A DNA stretch of 64,000 nt from Ricinus communis (taxonomy: Eukaryota > Streptophyta > Magnoliopsida > Malpighiales > Euphorbiaceae), in contig NC_063258.1 of assembly GCF_019578655.1 (NCBI RefSeq), forward strand, positions 24,060,802 through 24,124,801. The letters are read 5' to 3'. Position numbers and translations under genes: made by a program. Below are positions 1 to 11,432 of the stretch, one piece after another. The notes beneath the pieces are model-generated. The model searched no databases. It was given only the letters and a program-made list of their open reading frames with translations, and had not been told where the DNA came from. Position 1 is the first letter of the stretch. Every line of letters starts with the position of its first letter.

Positions 1-990
1 ATAAATGAAATAAATACAAATATAATAACTAGAGAAAATAGAAGCACTAATTTCCGCTTTCAAAGATGTTACCATGTACATACAATTCCTAGAACTTGCA
101 AGAAATCCCTCCTTAAACAAGATACTTTGCATATTCCTTGCCATTTGCACTAAAAAAGATCTGACAACTGAGCAACTCTTCCATTTATCATATACATGTG
201 TTTTTCAAAGTATAAATTTGCTAGGGATTAGCAGGTCATAGATATTCCTGAGTGAGAGAGGAGCAATAATTGCGATAAAATCCCAGAGCATACTAAGACA
301 ATATTAAATATCAATGAAGTTATGATTTAGAAATGAGTCACTAACTGATAAATCAATATCACAAGGCTACTCACAATGAAATGAAGATAACAAATAGAGA
401 CAGCATGCAGATTACTTTTGGGTATCTGCCCACTCTGTTTACATAAGGTACAATAATTTATAGAAGGGCACAGGAATTTTTAAAATAAATACAAGTATGT
501 GATTCAGGTTTAGCACATTAGGTATCTGCTACCTGAACTCCATTAACATAAAGTAATATCTAGAAGTACAATAAATTTTTATCTGAGGATAATCAATAAT
601 TTTTAGGTATTAATGGCTTTAATAACTTGCACCTATTCATTATCAAAAACTAGAAAGAATTTTTGTAAATCACAAAATAAGTAGTGTTAATCAATTGCAT
701 CTGGATGGGTTCAGGAAATATCTATTTTGGTTTCTAAAACAGTAGAAGACTTCATTTGCTTCTTGTTTCTTCAATCAAAATTGCACACAATCATGTGCAT
801 GTGTTTCCAGGCACATGTTCTAGGAATTCATTTCTATCCAAATAGCAATACTAAGTCTTCTCATCCATAGATCAAAATAATTACAGAACGAACCTGGTAT
901 ACATTTGAAACTAATAGCCATGAATGATTTAGAAAATCAACCCTTATTAAGGCATATAAAGTAATGCAATATCAATAACCAGTGAAACCA

Positions 991-1532
991 TTTGAGAAAG
1001 ATGCTAAAAGTGGAGTGATAACCATCTATCTCAGCAGGACTAGTGGATTTACTGTTATCTTAAGCAGGAAAATTTTACTTTCTAGTTAATTATGAATACT
1101 AGTACAGAGAACCGATGTAACTTGGAAAAGCAATCACTAAAATGAATAAGACTTCAAATGGCAACCAACTACTAATTTGCATTAAGAAAGCTAAAGTAGA
1201 GAGTGGAGACCCAAGGATTAGGACACAATAAAATTCTCTCAATTCCATACATCAAGATTGAGTAAATAAAATGGTTATGGCTGCAGATCAGGATGTCATT
1301 AGCCTAACTTTTTAGCCAAGTCCTGCATCGGTGCTTTGATGATATTTAAGGCAACAAGTAGTGTAGGCATCATAGCGAGCCAAGAGCTAATAAGAGACAA
1401 TAGCACTGGCTTTCTGAGATGCCATTTTGTTATTCGGTCCTCCATATAAACATATACGACCCGAGGTTCACAAAATGATGTATAAACTCGGAAGTTTTGT
1501 GAGGACCGTATTACTCAAGCTTAAATCATGCC
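991..1532. repeat. Intronic direct duplication, unit A
   Basis: This segment aligns along almost its whole length with 1651-2178. Shared landmarks in the same order are GTGGAGTGATAA near the start, AGTAGTGTAGGC, CATAGCGAGCCAAGAGCT, AGCACTGGCTTTCTGAGA and TTCGGTCCTCCATATAAA, then CGTATTAC and AATCATGCC at the end. The copies differ by many substitutions and small indels, so the duplication is old. No terminal inverted repeat or target duplication was seen. Confidence 0.85.
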
Positions 1533-1650
1533 CCAAAAACATTCAAAGTTTGAACTTGGACAGAATGAAAATAATGAATGGCTCCCAACAATGTTAAGGT
1601 GCTGACATTCTCATCTTGCATCACAAACCAAAATGAATTAGGAAATGCTA

Positions 1651-2178
1651 TTTTGAAACAAATGCCAAAACTGGAGTGATAAAGATCCATTTAATTGACA
1701 TTGTTAACCAGCAGGAGTAGTGGATAAAAATAGTTCACTTTCTAAACAATAGTATAAATATGCCAATGTAACTAGCAAAATAATCATTTAACTGAATAGA
1801 GCTTCAAAAGGCAGCCAACTGCTAACTTGCGTTAAGCAAGCCACAGTAGACAGTGGAGATCCCAGGATTAGTATACAGTAAAATTCTCTCATTTCATGGA
1901 TCAAGACTGAGTAAGTAAAATGGCTATGGTTGTAGTTTGGGATCTTATTAGCCTAACTTTACAGCCACGTCTTGCGTCATGCTTTAACTAAGGCACCAAG
2001 TAGTGTAGGCCTCATAGCGAGCCAAGAGCTGATAGGAGACAAAAGCACTGGCTTTCTGAGAGGCCATTTGTTATTCGGTCCTCCATATAAAGAGACACAA
2101 CCTGAGTTTCTCAAAAAGATGTAAAAACTAGGCAGTTTTGTCTCTAAAAGACCGTATTACCCAAGCTAGAATCATGCC
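1651..2178. repeat. Intronic direct duplication, unit B
   Basis: Second copy of the 991-1532 unit, in the same orientation and about 120 bases after it. It shares the landmarks AGTAGTGTAGGC, CATAGCGAGCCAAGAGCT and TTCGGTCCTCCATATAAA. A short hydrophobic minus-strand frame that is open in unit A is broken here by a one-base difference, which argues against conserved coding. Confidence 0.85.
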
Positions 2179-2962
2179 ACGAAATCAATAAATCCGAGAA
2201 CGCAAGACCATAGACAATGAATCCTGCTCTATTAGGAAAGCCCCTATTCCATCCAATGCAGGCAATGTTCTGTACTTGCTGCTGAACAGCCTATTCGGCA
2301 GCTTGCCTATTGGTCGTGCCCATAATTTCCCAATACAACCCCATTTCACCCAAAGCATAAATATGTAGCCATCATAACTTCCTGCCTTTCCAGAAAGAAA
2401 ATGTAGTTTGCATAATTGATCCCCTGCTCCTTTCCCTTCCTCTTCTAAGAGGTCATGAGCTAGACAAATATGCAAGTATCATCAACTCATTGGCCGGATG
2501 TCCATAGGAGAAAAAAAGAAGGATCATTATATTTATTTTTTCCTTAAGTGAGAGAATGGATAGAAATAAGGGGTACTTTCATTGGGGCTATTATACAGAT
2601 AAACACTCATATCTCCTCAAAAACTGATGAAAGCGGTGAGTGCAAGTAAATTTGTCATTACTGTAGTTGATATCTGAAATACATATACTGAAGCAGAAAT
2701 AGTTAAAATACTAATCAACCTCAGAGAGAACTCCAGAACAAGGATTACAGCCAAACATCCCATCCTACAAATTTTGCTTTTAATGGAAAGTAACAGGCTA
2801 GTACAGAAAAACTATTAGAGGGAGCTTAAGTTGCATTAATAACCAAACAATGCATCTAAATATTTACATCCAGCAATCTGAACATGCAAATAGGAAACAT
2901 CATGCATGCTCAAGTGAAACGAACAATAAAGCCATGGGTGAAAGAAAATAGGAGCCACTCAC

Positions 2963-3915
2963 AAGAAGTTTGATGCTTGCCACTCTGTAAATACGCTGCC
3001 AAAGGCTCAGTGTATGTCAGACATTGCAAAACCGAATTGAGAAAACAAGTGTTTCCGAGATTTTCCAAACCAGCCCCCTGAAGATTATTCATGTAAACCT
3101 CAAAGGTAAGCAATTGGCTAATTTCAATTGCTAACCAGAGTTCAAGAGATATGAAAAGAAAGTAGCTAATAGTGGAAAGATTTGTTGAAATTAAATTATC
3201 AGATTATACCAAATTCAAAAGGGCTGATTGCAGAAATAAAGAAACATATGAACCCTCCAACATCAACTATCATTGAAAACAATAATTGAAAAGAACTGCG
3301 GCCAAAGCCATCAAAGATGCTCTTTACAAAAAGAATAGCATTGAAATCATTATATTTTAAGCAGCAGGAGATTTCACACATCCTAACACAGAAACAATTC
3401 TTCGAAAGAAAAAAAACAAGGCAGACACCAACAAATAGAACTGAAAAGGAACAGTTGATATAACGGTCATACTTCACCAAAAACTAATCCGGTTTTACTA
3501 AAAAGCGAATGTTGGTAACAAAAGAATCACAACAGCTAATAGTGTCAATGAGCATTGGGGGGCGGGGGGGGGGAAGACTCACAATTTTTCGGAAAGTAAT
3601 ACCAAAAGTAAGCTCCGGATCCAGTCCATTCTCCACAAAATCCGAACCGTCAACTTTCTTGACAGATGAACTCAAGTTCAACCCAGGAAGCCGTTTCCGA
3701 CCCGAATCAGGGTTTAGAGTTTCAATCCGAAAATCGCTGCCGTAATTATTATTACCATTCGCGAAACCATTAAATTGCTTTCTAGCTGGATGGAACTCAA
3801 TCTTTCTCAGCACCAAAGAAGAAGAAGAAACAATACCAAACTTCTCTTTTCCTTCTTCTTCTACTTTTGAATCAATTCTCAACTCACTTGTATTGCTTAC
3901 CACTAAGCTTTCCAT
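2963..3915 (-). CDS. Ubiquitin-specific protease, N-terminal exons (partial)
   Basis: Cysteine-type deubiquitinase of the plant UBP/USP family (peptidase C19), which removes ubiquitin from proteins. Exon 1 is 3583-3915 and exon 2 is 2963-3077. The donor GTGAGT after exon 1, the acceptor CTTCAG before exon 2 and the donor GTGAGT after exon 2 keep one frame (333 + 115 bases, leaving a split Cys codon). Exon 2 carries the Cys box [18 protein letters not shown]. The expected nucleophile is Cys122, and the box is followed by [10 protein letters not shown]. Exon 1 is a polar leader rich in Ser, Lys and Asn, with a [14 protein letters not shown] segment of the kind found before the catalytic domain in UBP23-like proteins; that subfamily assignment is uncertain. 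The rest of the catalytic domain, including the His box, lies beyond position 1. The start is the first Met of the frame and is preceded by AG-rich DNA that fits a leader. Intron 1 is 505 bases. Confidence 0.88.
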
Positions 3916-4440
3916 TTTCTTACTCTCTAATTGATGATACGCCTGATTAGCAATTTAAAACAGTCTCACCCGATCTCGATCTCAGAGAGCTTGTCTAAGC
4001 CAAGCAGAGATACCGGTTACGGCTTCTGCGAAAGAGAAGTAAAAGAGGTTGAGAAACCTGCTATTAAACCCTACACTGCTCTTTCACTATTGTGGGGCGC
4101 GATTCATGTGATTGATTTCTTGGGTTTTAGATTGCCAATAGGAGAGTGCCGCGTAGGAGAGACCCTAGGAAATTACTAAATTGCTCCTGTGGTTCGGCGA
4201 ATACGACGTCGGTTTCGTGCCCATGACTGGTTTTTTCATCATGGACCTGTCCTTGCGAGAAATAATCTTAAAAACGCGGCACAATATGCTAATGGGCCCT
4301 CAATTGGCGACCTAGACGACCAAGAAATTAATATGGTTGAATCATTTTAAGCCTCAAAATTCAGTTTTTTCTTCTTTTTCTTTTTATTTTTCTGTTCACA
4401 GTATCATAAATTCTAAAAATTAAGTCTTTTTAATAATACG
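3916..4440 (-). promoter_or_regulatory. 5' flank and probable promoter of the ubiquitin protease gene
   Basis: This is the GC-richer stretch just upstream of the minus-strand start codon at 3915, before the sequence turns into AT-rich repeats. No clear TATA box was seen. The small plus-strand frame at 3931-4179 has no recognisable similarity and is treated as chance. Confidence 0.4.
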
Positions 4441-4445
4441 TGGGT

Positions 4446-5106
4446 GTGTTTGCATAGTTATTATTATTATTTAAATTATAAATATATAATTTAATAAATA
4501 TTTTAATATTTAATATTAATTTATAATACTTTAAAAAATAATAGTAAACTAATTATTTTTAAATATTTTTAATTTTTAAAAAATTTATTACTAAAATGAT
4601 ATAAAATTATTTTTAAAATATTTATTTATTAATCTAATATTATATAAATTATGAATACAATTGATACTACTATTTTTTTAGAATTATAAATTATTATATA
4701 ATTAAAAATTTATTTATTAGTAAATATAATATCTAAAAATATTACTTTCTATAATTAAAATCATTATCTAATTAAAAAGTTAATTTATTAGTTAATATAA
4801 TATTAAAATATAATTAGTATAATATTTTTTAGATTAATCATTATCTAATTAGAAAATTAAATATTATCTACTTATAAAACTAATTATTATCTAATTAGCA
4901 AACTAATTTAGTATTAATATATTAATTTTTTAAGATTTAAATGAATATTTAATTATGAATTTAACTTATTAATCAATAAATTAATGGAAAAACCCACAAA
5001 ATTAAACATAAACTTGAATTTCATGTATCAAAAATAGTAAAAATGTCAAAATAAAAATTTAATGTGTCAAAAATTAAGTACACATTCAAAAAATTTAATT
5101 TCAGAA

Positions 5107-5172
<66 letters not shown>
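4446..5172 (+). repeat. AT-rich dispersed repeat ending in (TA)n, copy 1
   Basis: One of three related copies in this window (the others are 39860-40531 and, inverted, 51806-52390). All share an opening CATAGTTATTATTAT-like block, repeated modules built on ATTATCTAATTAGAAAACTAATT and TTATTAGTTAATATAATATT, then AACTTATTAATCAATAAATTAAT, then GTCAAAATAAAAATT and TTTCAGAAATTT, and end in a TA microsatellite (here 5109-5172). The fixed order and the shared microsatellite end suggest a transposable family with a microsatellite border, comparable in layout to the Micron elements described in rice. Relation to that family is inference. Confidence 0.7.
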
Positions 5173-5175
<3 letters not shown>

Positions 5176-6067
5176 AGTTCTTGAAAATGGAAAATCATCA
5201 TTATCTTAATAATATAATATTTAAAAGTTTAAATATAACTGGAGAAAAATACTAAAATATAAGTAATTTATTATATAATTTTAGTTTGTTTTATAAAAAA
5301 ATAACTATTGTTCAAATTTCAAGTTTTTCTAAGTGTCTTTGTTAATTGAAAGAGTAAAAAAAATAGTTATAATTTATGAAAGCACAATAACTAAAATATT
5401 AAAAGAATTATATATCATTTGATAAAATAAAATAGAGATTTGACTAGCGAACAAGATTAAAAGTTTTATTTTTGAAAACTAATTGTAAAAGTTATTCTTT
5501 ATTTTGTGAAAGTATATTTTGAAACAATCAAGTTATCAGATTTAATATTTTTCGCTGGTTATGTTTAAATTTTATTTTTTTACATAATAGTTTCAATAAT
5601 ATTTACTTATTTTGAAATTTAATTTTTAAGATTTATTCTAATACTTTAATGTCAATTTTAATTTTAGCATTCAATGAAATTATTATTCAAATTTATTGAC
5701 TTGTCATGAATTCTAACAACAAAAAGAAAGAAGTTGGTAAAGTTTAAAATTGTTGACTCATCTCACTACTAATATTATTGTTCAAGCATAGAAAAATGAT
5801 TTTTTTTTTTTGTTTTTAATTAGTCCAATGCTTTTAAACAACAATATTTTAATAATAAAAGAGTTGACTTGATTGTTTTATCGTAAGAGTTTACCCACAT
5901 TAGCAAATTTAGTGATAATCTTCATATTATAATTATAATATATATAAAAGTGCGAAGAGAAAAAATAAAAAAAATTAATTAAAAAGACTTTATTAATTAT
6001 TTAGTTAATTAAATTGTTTTAGTCATTTATTAATCAATAACTAAATCCTAAAATCATAGCTCTTGTA
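5173..6067. other. AT-rich intergenic stretch
   Basis: Low-complexity AT-rich DNA with homopolymer runs. No gene or defined element was recognised. Confidence 0.6.
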
Positions 6068-6072
6068 ATTAT

Positions 6073-7340
6073 TGATGTATCTAAATTAGTACTCGCAAGT
6101 GTACGAATCGAATGGTAGTTCAGAGAAGCTCACCACGAGGTCGATCTCACAATAAATTGTAGAACATATATTATAAAGACGTTGTATCACACAAAATATT
6201 GAAAATAAATATAAACATTCTAAGCCAATATTTTGAAAATGATCTTTAGTTTAATAAAAGAAATTAAACAACCAAAATATAATTATGCAACTAGAATGAT
6301 TAATATGAACTATATGATAAAATAGCATTTAGTCTACCTTTTACTTAATAATCCCTTTAATTCTCTTAAGCCCTAATTTAATAAATAAGATGGCGATGTG
6401 CCTTTTTTCCTAAGTCATTCAAGCTAATGATGCAACTTATGTTTCTTATACCAACATAGATTAAAGTAAAGATGATGTTTCTAATACTTTTAACCTAAAG
6501 ATTTTCATAACACATATTACTACTAAATTAATATGATGGTCAACTAATAATAATAGATGAAACTAATGAACATATGAAGGCAATATTCATTAAACTCAAA
6601 ATATATAAGGTTCATACATAAGTAAAAAGCTAAACTAAACACTTATGGGACTTAGCCTAACATACTTAATCCAACGATTATTGTAATTAAATAGAAAGAC
6701 GTAAGATTCATAAAACAGAAAACTAAAACTCCCTCAAAATTCGAAGGATCTTCAAGAAATGAAAAAGATTGATTCTCTTTCTCCACGTCTTCGAAAAGCT
6801 TCTTTGATTCTTCAAAAAATGATGCAACACAAGCTAGCTAGATGTAGATGATGATGAACTATAGAAATTTTTGCAGAAAATAATAGAAACCTTCTCTAGA
6901 GAGATTCTCAGTAGTCGAAGAACTCCATGTTTTAATTAACTTCTACTCCTTATAGAGATTCCCTTTTTAGAGTTATTTTCTCAACACACAACTCCTATAG
7001 TTTATCCCTTACTGTCCTAAACAAACTAAACAACTCAAAAGATAATTATCCACTAATTACATAATAATTACTTAAACCCCCCTTCTTGTAATGAATTAAG
7101 GTAGGCCCAAACTATTAATAGTCCACGTGTCTGATTCTCGAGTCTTTAATAGCCACAGTCCAATTAACGCATATTAGTGCGTTTTTAGCTCAAATTCTCC
7201 TATTTGGCGATTATTTTCTAAATTTAGATAAGAAAACTAAAGTGAGGTAAAACACATCTTTATACCATATTATATATAGAAATATATTATTAAAACTCTA
7301 AAATACCCTTTAAATATCTATATACAATTTAGATCGATCA
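6073..7340 (+). mobile_element. Probable solo LTR (1268 bp) with ATTAT target duplication
   Basis: The segment starts TGATGTATC and ends GATCGATCA, giving a near-perfect terminal inverted repeat (TGAT...ATCA). It is flanked by the 5-base direct repeat ATTAT (6068-6072 and 7341-7345). Near its start it holds the block ACTCGCAAGTGTACGAATCG followed by a GGTCGATCTCACA motif, which I recognise as typical of certain plant LTR retrotransposons. No gag or pol lies inside, so it looks like the solo LTR left by recombination between two LTRs. The AT-rich target repeat alone could be chance; the combination makes it likely. Confidence 0.62.
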
Positions 7341-7377
7341 ATTATCAAGTGCAGAATTAACATATTATAAGATCTAT

Positions 7378-8036
7378 AAAGTGTTTGGTTTAAAAGTTTA
7401 ATGCAGTTGATAGTTGTTTCTCATTGAAAAACTATATTAAAACATTTGGTAAAAACTTAAGAAACAGCAGCTGATAGTTGATTTAGTACTAATCAGTTGT
7501 TGATTGAATCAGCTCTATTTTAGAACTTTTTCTTATCAATAGCTGATTTGATTTTTATTTATTTGGACACTATTATCTTTTTAAAATGTATTAATAATAA
7601 TTTTCTTTAAATTGATCTCATATAATTAAACTTTATATTTTAAAATAAATAATTATTATTTTAAAACTATTCTTAATAGTTAAATAATTATAATATTTAG
7701 AACTATGGTATTTGAAATTATAAATTTTTATTAATAGAATTTCAATTTAAATTTCTACTTTCAAAGTAAATTTTATAAATATTTTTAAATAATAAATACA
7801 ATTGAACTAAAAAACTTAATTATAAATTTTAATTATTATAAGTTATTTTATTAATTTATATCATTAAATATAATAAAATAAAATAAATATATTTAACGAT
7901 AAATTATATCTTCAATGGTCATTTAACATACTAACAACAACCGCTAATAAAGTTCTACCAAACAGTTTAATTTATCAGTCATCAGCTGCCTATCAGTCAT
8001 CAACTATTACCTGAGTTGAATCAAAGACAACCTTAA
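7378..8036. mobile_element. MITE-like element with imperfect inverted ends
   Basis: The left end AAGTGTTTGGTTTAAAAG matches, imperfectly and on the other strand, the right end, which reads AAGGTTGTCTTTGATTCAAC in reverse. A second inverted match lies further in (ACATTTGGTAAAAACTT against ACTGTTTGGTAGAACTT). There is no coding capacity. The superfamily was not determined and no clear target duplication was found. Confidence 0.45.
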
Positions 8037-9983
8037 GAACCCACCCCATAAGGAGCCTACAACAATTAGAATTTTATTTATTCTGTCTTGAGTAAAACTT
8101 TCAATAAAAATGGAGTTAATATTAGGGAAATAATATCCGTTCATTCCACAAAAACTTCATTTTCATCCAGATGACATTTTGCAAGTAATTGGTCATCCTT
8201 TTATACTTATCCTATAAATTTCAGCTAATATATAAAAATAATTACGTATTTAATTGGATAGTTTTTATTAATTAAAATATTTGTAGGATTAGAGACATTT
8301 AGCTAAAAACCTAAACTCAGTTGGGATTTTATAATTAACTAATAAAAATAAAGAATAAAGAATAATTAATGATTGATAAAAAGATATAAAGACCCTTAAT
8401 AATGATTATATAGGAACGTTGGATAAACTATTAAAAAAAGAATATGATTCTATTATATAGGAAAAGAACATATTTTTTAACAGATAATTGTTTAAGAAAT
8501 TAGGAAAAAATTAAATAGCACAAAAAATGAATATGAAGAAAAATAACCCATAAACACTAATATAAAGAACAACCAAAAAAAATATTGCACTAAAAGAATA
8601 TTTTGATTGAAATGGTGGAATTCTGCCAAATAAGTTTTTATTTATATTTATATTTATATTTAGATAGACATTTATAGTATATTAATAAAAATTAGAGCTA
8701 TTACAGATATTTAATATAATTTACATATTAATTTATTAAATAAATTAGTATATTATTTAATTTATTAAATATAAATTTACGTATAACGCATCTGAATAAA
8801 AAATTAATTTTACTAAAAGTTAAAATTATAGTGATGATGAAATTAAAATAATAAAAATTATGTATTAGATATAAGAAGGCATGAGTCTTTTTTTTTTGGA
8901 CAAGTCTTTTGCAGTTGTGGGTTATGCATAAAAGACATATGAAACATTTTTGTCTAGTGATAGAGCAACAAAGATAAACATAATTTTTGATGAGTTTCAT
9001 AATTTTACTTTTAGTTCAGTGTAAAAAAAAATAAAAAAAAAATAATTCTTAGAAGAAAAACGTCATCTATTGGAAGATGACAAGCCACGTGGAAGTAAAA
9101 ATAACCGTTAAAAAACATGTGGATAACAACCTATGTACAATGGCTGTATAGGTTAAGCATATTTCAATATTCATGCAACATCTCCTTGTTCTAACCCTCA
9201 AATGTGCTTTGACATTCCTTTATATAGTCTCAGACAAACATTTAGACTAGATGAAAATCTTAAAAGCTTTATAAGAAACTTGATTCAAGATATATAAATA
9301 GATTTTTTTTTAATGCACATAGATAAAATGGTTAACTAAAGTCTCGAGTTTGAATTTTGAATATACAGCTGTATTAAAAAAATTTAAAAATTTATTTTAC
9401 CATCTTGAATATGCAGCTGCATTAAAGACTTTTTAAGAGTCGGATAGAATAGAAATTTTCATTATTTGTTAAAAAATAGATAAAAAAAATCCATCTCCAA
9501 GCTGTGCTTGTATTTTTCATTACACACTTCTTTTCCTATGTATACATCAAAACCTCAGGTTCCTTCCTAGACGAAACCTCTAAAGTATTTTACCATTCAT
9601 AAAAATCATCCGCTTTAAATTAATTCTATATATATATATATATTTTTTTTTTTTTATCCAAAGCCATTGACTTACAACTCAAGGACAAGATTCCAGAAAT
9701 AAAATATGTTCCAGAACCAGCTCCAGGTCCATAGGAGGACCATACACAGCCCACTCCGAGAAAGCCAAAAATGGCTGCTTCTGTTTTACTAAGCCAACCA
9801 GTGGCTTTGTTAGTAGTTAGTACGAATTTCTTCTAATGATCTCTTCTTAGTGACTCCTTAACTATTTAATATTTATGTAAAAGAATATCCAAGAGGCCAA
9901 ATCCATCTAATAATGGGTCTTGAGTATGATGGGTTCCAGTGACAAGTAGCCATCTGATTTATGAATAGAGCTTGAAGTTTGGT
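8037..9983. other. AT-rich intergenic stretch upstream of the ENOD93-like gene
   Basis: Mostly AT-rich spacer with short (TA)n and poly(T) tracts near 9629-9655. From about 9660 to 9980 the composition is more balanced and may include the promoter of the gene starting near 9984. No coding exon was recognised. Confidence 0.5.
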
Positions 9984-10561
9984 ATGTCCAAATACAACAT
10001 TACCAATTTAAAAGAAGCAAAAAGTAACGACTCTTGAGAGAAATTGTAGCCTGGCTTCACTTGACCAAAAGCTGGCCATGGCAAAGCGTTGCTCTCATGG
10101 TAATGACTCCTTTCTTCTACCTCTCTTTTGTTTATGTCTTTGTAGTTTAGCTTTCTCTTCAGCATGGCTTCACTTCTACCAATTATGACTGTTCTTTCAT
10201 CAACATGCTCTTTCTGGGTACTTTGGATTAATCTTTTTGACATGCATGTGTCATACTTTTCCAAGTGAATTTCTTATGTTGGATGTTCCAAATTATTAAA
10301 TGGGTGAAAGAAGAGGCCTGAAGGGGGCCACGAACCCTTTTTCTTTTTGTTTTTTTCAATCCTAATTTGAAGGAGTAACATTAAATAGAAACTTTAATCA
10401 AGAGATTGGGACTAAAACACGGCCGGGTCATGGTCAATTTTGATGGCCAGCGTCATGGTGCCATGATGGATATGGTGATAACTTATTACTTTCAGCTAAT
10501 GCTCATTATTTCTACCGTTGAGTCCAATTATTTATGAGGTTATAATAATTTTTTGAAAACA

Positions 10562-10872
10562 ATTCACTGAACTATTACGTATTTAACATATTTTTACTTT
10601 AACATTTGTAATTTATTTTTATCATTTTAGTATTTTATGAATATAATCGTTAGTAAATAATAATTAAATTCTATAGTACAGTTAAAAAAATTCTAACATG
10701 AAATATAATAGCTATTATTTTTTCAATTACCATATCAACATCTGCTAATAGTGTCGTGCAATTTGACTGTTTTTTATTAATACTCATATTCAAAGAGTAT
10801 TATTAAAATGATAAAATATAAATCCCAAACTTTAAAATGAAAATAAATTGGACCACGAAATAGTTTAATGAA
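10562..10872. mobile_element. Long inverted-repeat (foldback MITE-like) element in ENOD93 intron 1
   Basis: The left arm begins TTCACTGAACTATTACGT and includes TTTATTTTTATCATTTTAGT. The right arm, read on the other strand, begins TTTCATTAAACTATTTCGTG and includes TTATATTTTATCATTTTAAT. The arms match over roughly 100 bases with many substitutions. It has no coding capacity and lies wholly inside intron 1 (10100-10954). Confidence 0.5.
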
Positions 10873-11262
10873 ATCTTTGCTATTTTTTTTTATATATAAA
10901 AAGAAAAGTAAGGTGGACAAAAATTAATTAAGGTCTGTTTTGATGGATGAACAGAAGGCGTAGTTGCAGGAGCAAAAGCAGCCTTGTTGCTAGCATTGCC
11001 ACTGCCCTTCCAAATGTAAGTCGTCTTCCTTTCATTTTTCTACAATTTATGTTCAAGAAACAAATTAGAAAACTAAGGACTTAAAAGGGTTTCTGTTACT
11101 GATGCAGCTGGCCAGTGTAAGGATGTTGCCTTGGGCCAGAGCCAATCTCAACCACACTGCTCAAGCTCTTACAATTTCTACAGGTTAGTTACCATCAGAA
11201 AAACCATTGTTCTATATTTTCTTCCATCTAATTACTTATCATTCATTGAACTACTTAAATGA

Positions 11263-11304
<42 letters not shown>

Positions 11305-11316
11305 GTGTGTGTGTGT
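11263..11316. repeat. Compound (TA)n(TG)n microsatellite in ENOD93 intron 3
   Basis: A run of TA units passes through GTATG into a run of TG units, ending about ten bases before the acceptor CAACAG of the last exon. Its closeness to the acceptor means length changes alter the distance to the 3' splice site. Confidence 0.95.
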
Positions 11317-11432
11317 TTTCTCAACAGTTGCTGGAGCGGCACATTTCATAGTTTGCAGACAAGACTGTCCTGGCTACAGCACGAAGGAACTCCTTCAAGC
11401 AGAACCCTAACATTGAGGCATCAGTTCATTAA

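Larger units (their letters stand above)
1..2962 (-). other. Long second intron of the ubiquitin protease gene
   Basis: No further protease exon was recognised here after the donor at 2957-2962, so this stretch is read as intron 2 (at least 2962 bases). It is AT-rich and has no convincing coding sequence. Its main structure is a diverged direct duplication (991-1532 and 1651-2178), listed separately. A short missed exon cannot be excluded. Confidence 0.6.
9984..11432 (+). pseudogene. ENOD93-like (early nodulin 93) gene with frame breaks
   Basis: Small membrane-associated plant protein of the early nodulin 93 family; its molecular role is unsettled. Four exons with clean splice sites: about 9984-10099 (SLDQKLAMAKRCSH), 10955-11015 (EGVVAGAKAA), 11108-11183 (LASVRMLPWARANLNHTAQA) and 11328-11432 (VAGAAHFIV, then DKTVLATARRNSFKQNP). 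The 61-base exon 2 lacks one base just after GCAGCC (about 10984), exon 4 has one extra T at about 11349-11351, and the likely start at 9984 reaches the conserved frame only if one A in the A-run at about 10019-10023 is surplus. As written, no frame covers the protein. The conserved residues and intact splice sites suggest either a very young pseudogene or sequence errors in a working gene. Introns are 855, 92 and 144 bases. Confidence 0.75.

Noticed and set aside
1316..1520. Hydrophobic minus-strand frame of about 70 codons in duplication unit A
   Set aside because: The same frame is broken by a one-base difference in unit B, so coding conservation is not supported.
2185..2475. 96-codon minus-strand frame in the protease intron
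   Set aside because: No recognised domain; it directly follows the duplicated intron unit and has no splice context.
3931..4179. Plus-strand frame upstream of the protease gene
   Set aside because: Lies in the 5' flank of the opposite-strand gene and resembles no family.
9310..9440. Another B-box-like word (CTCGAGTTTGAATTTTG)
   Set aside because: Same reason: a short AT-rich match with no second promoter element.
9959..10264. 101-codon minus-strand frame
   Set aside because: It is the antisense of ENOD93-like exon 1 and its donor; the plus strand explains the conservation.
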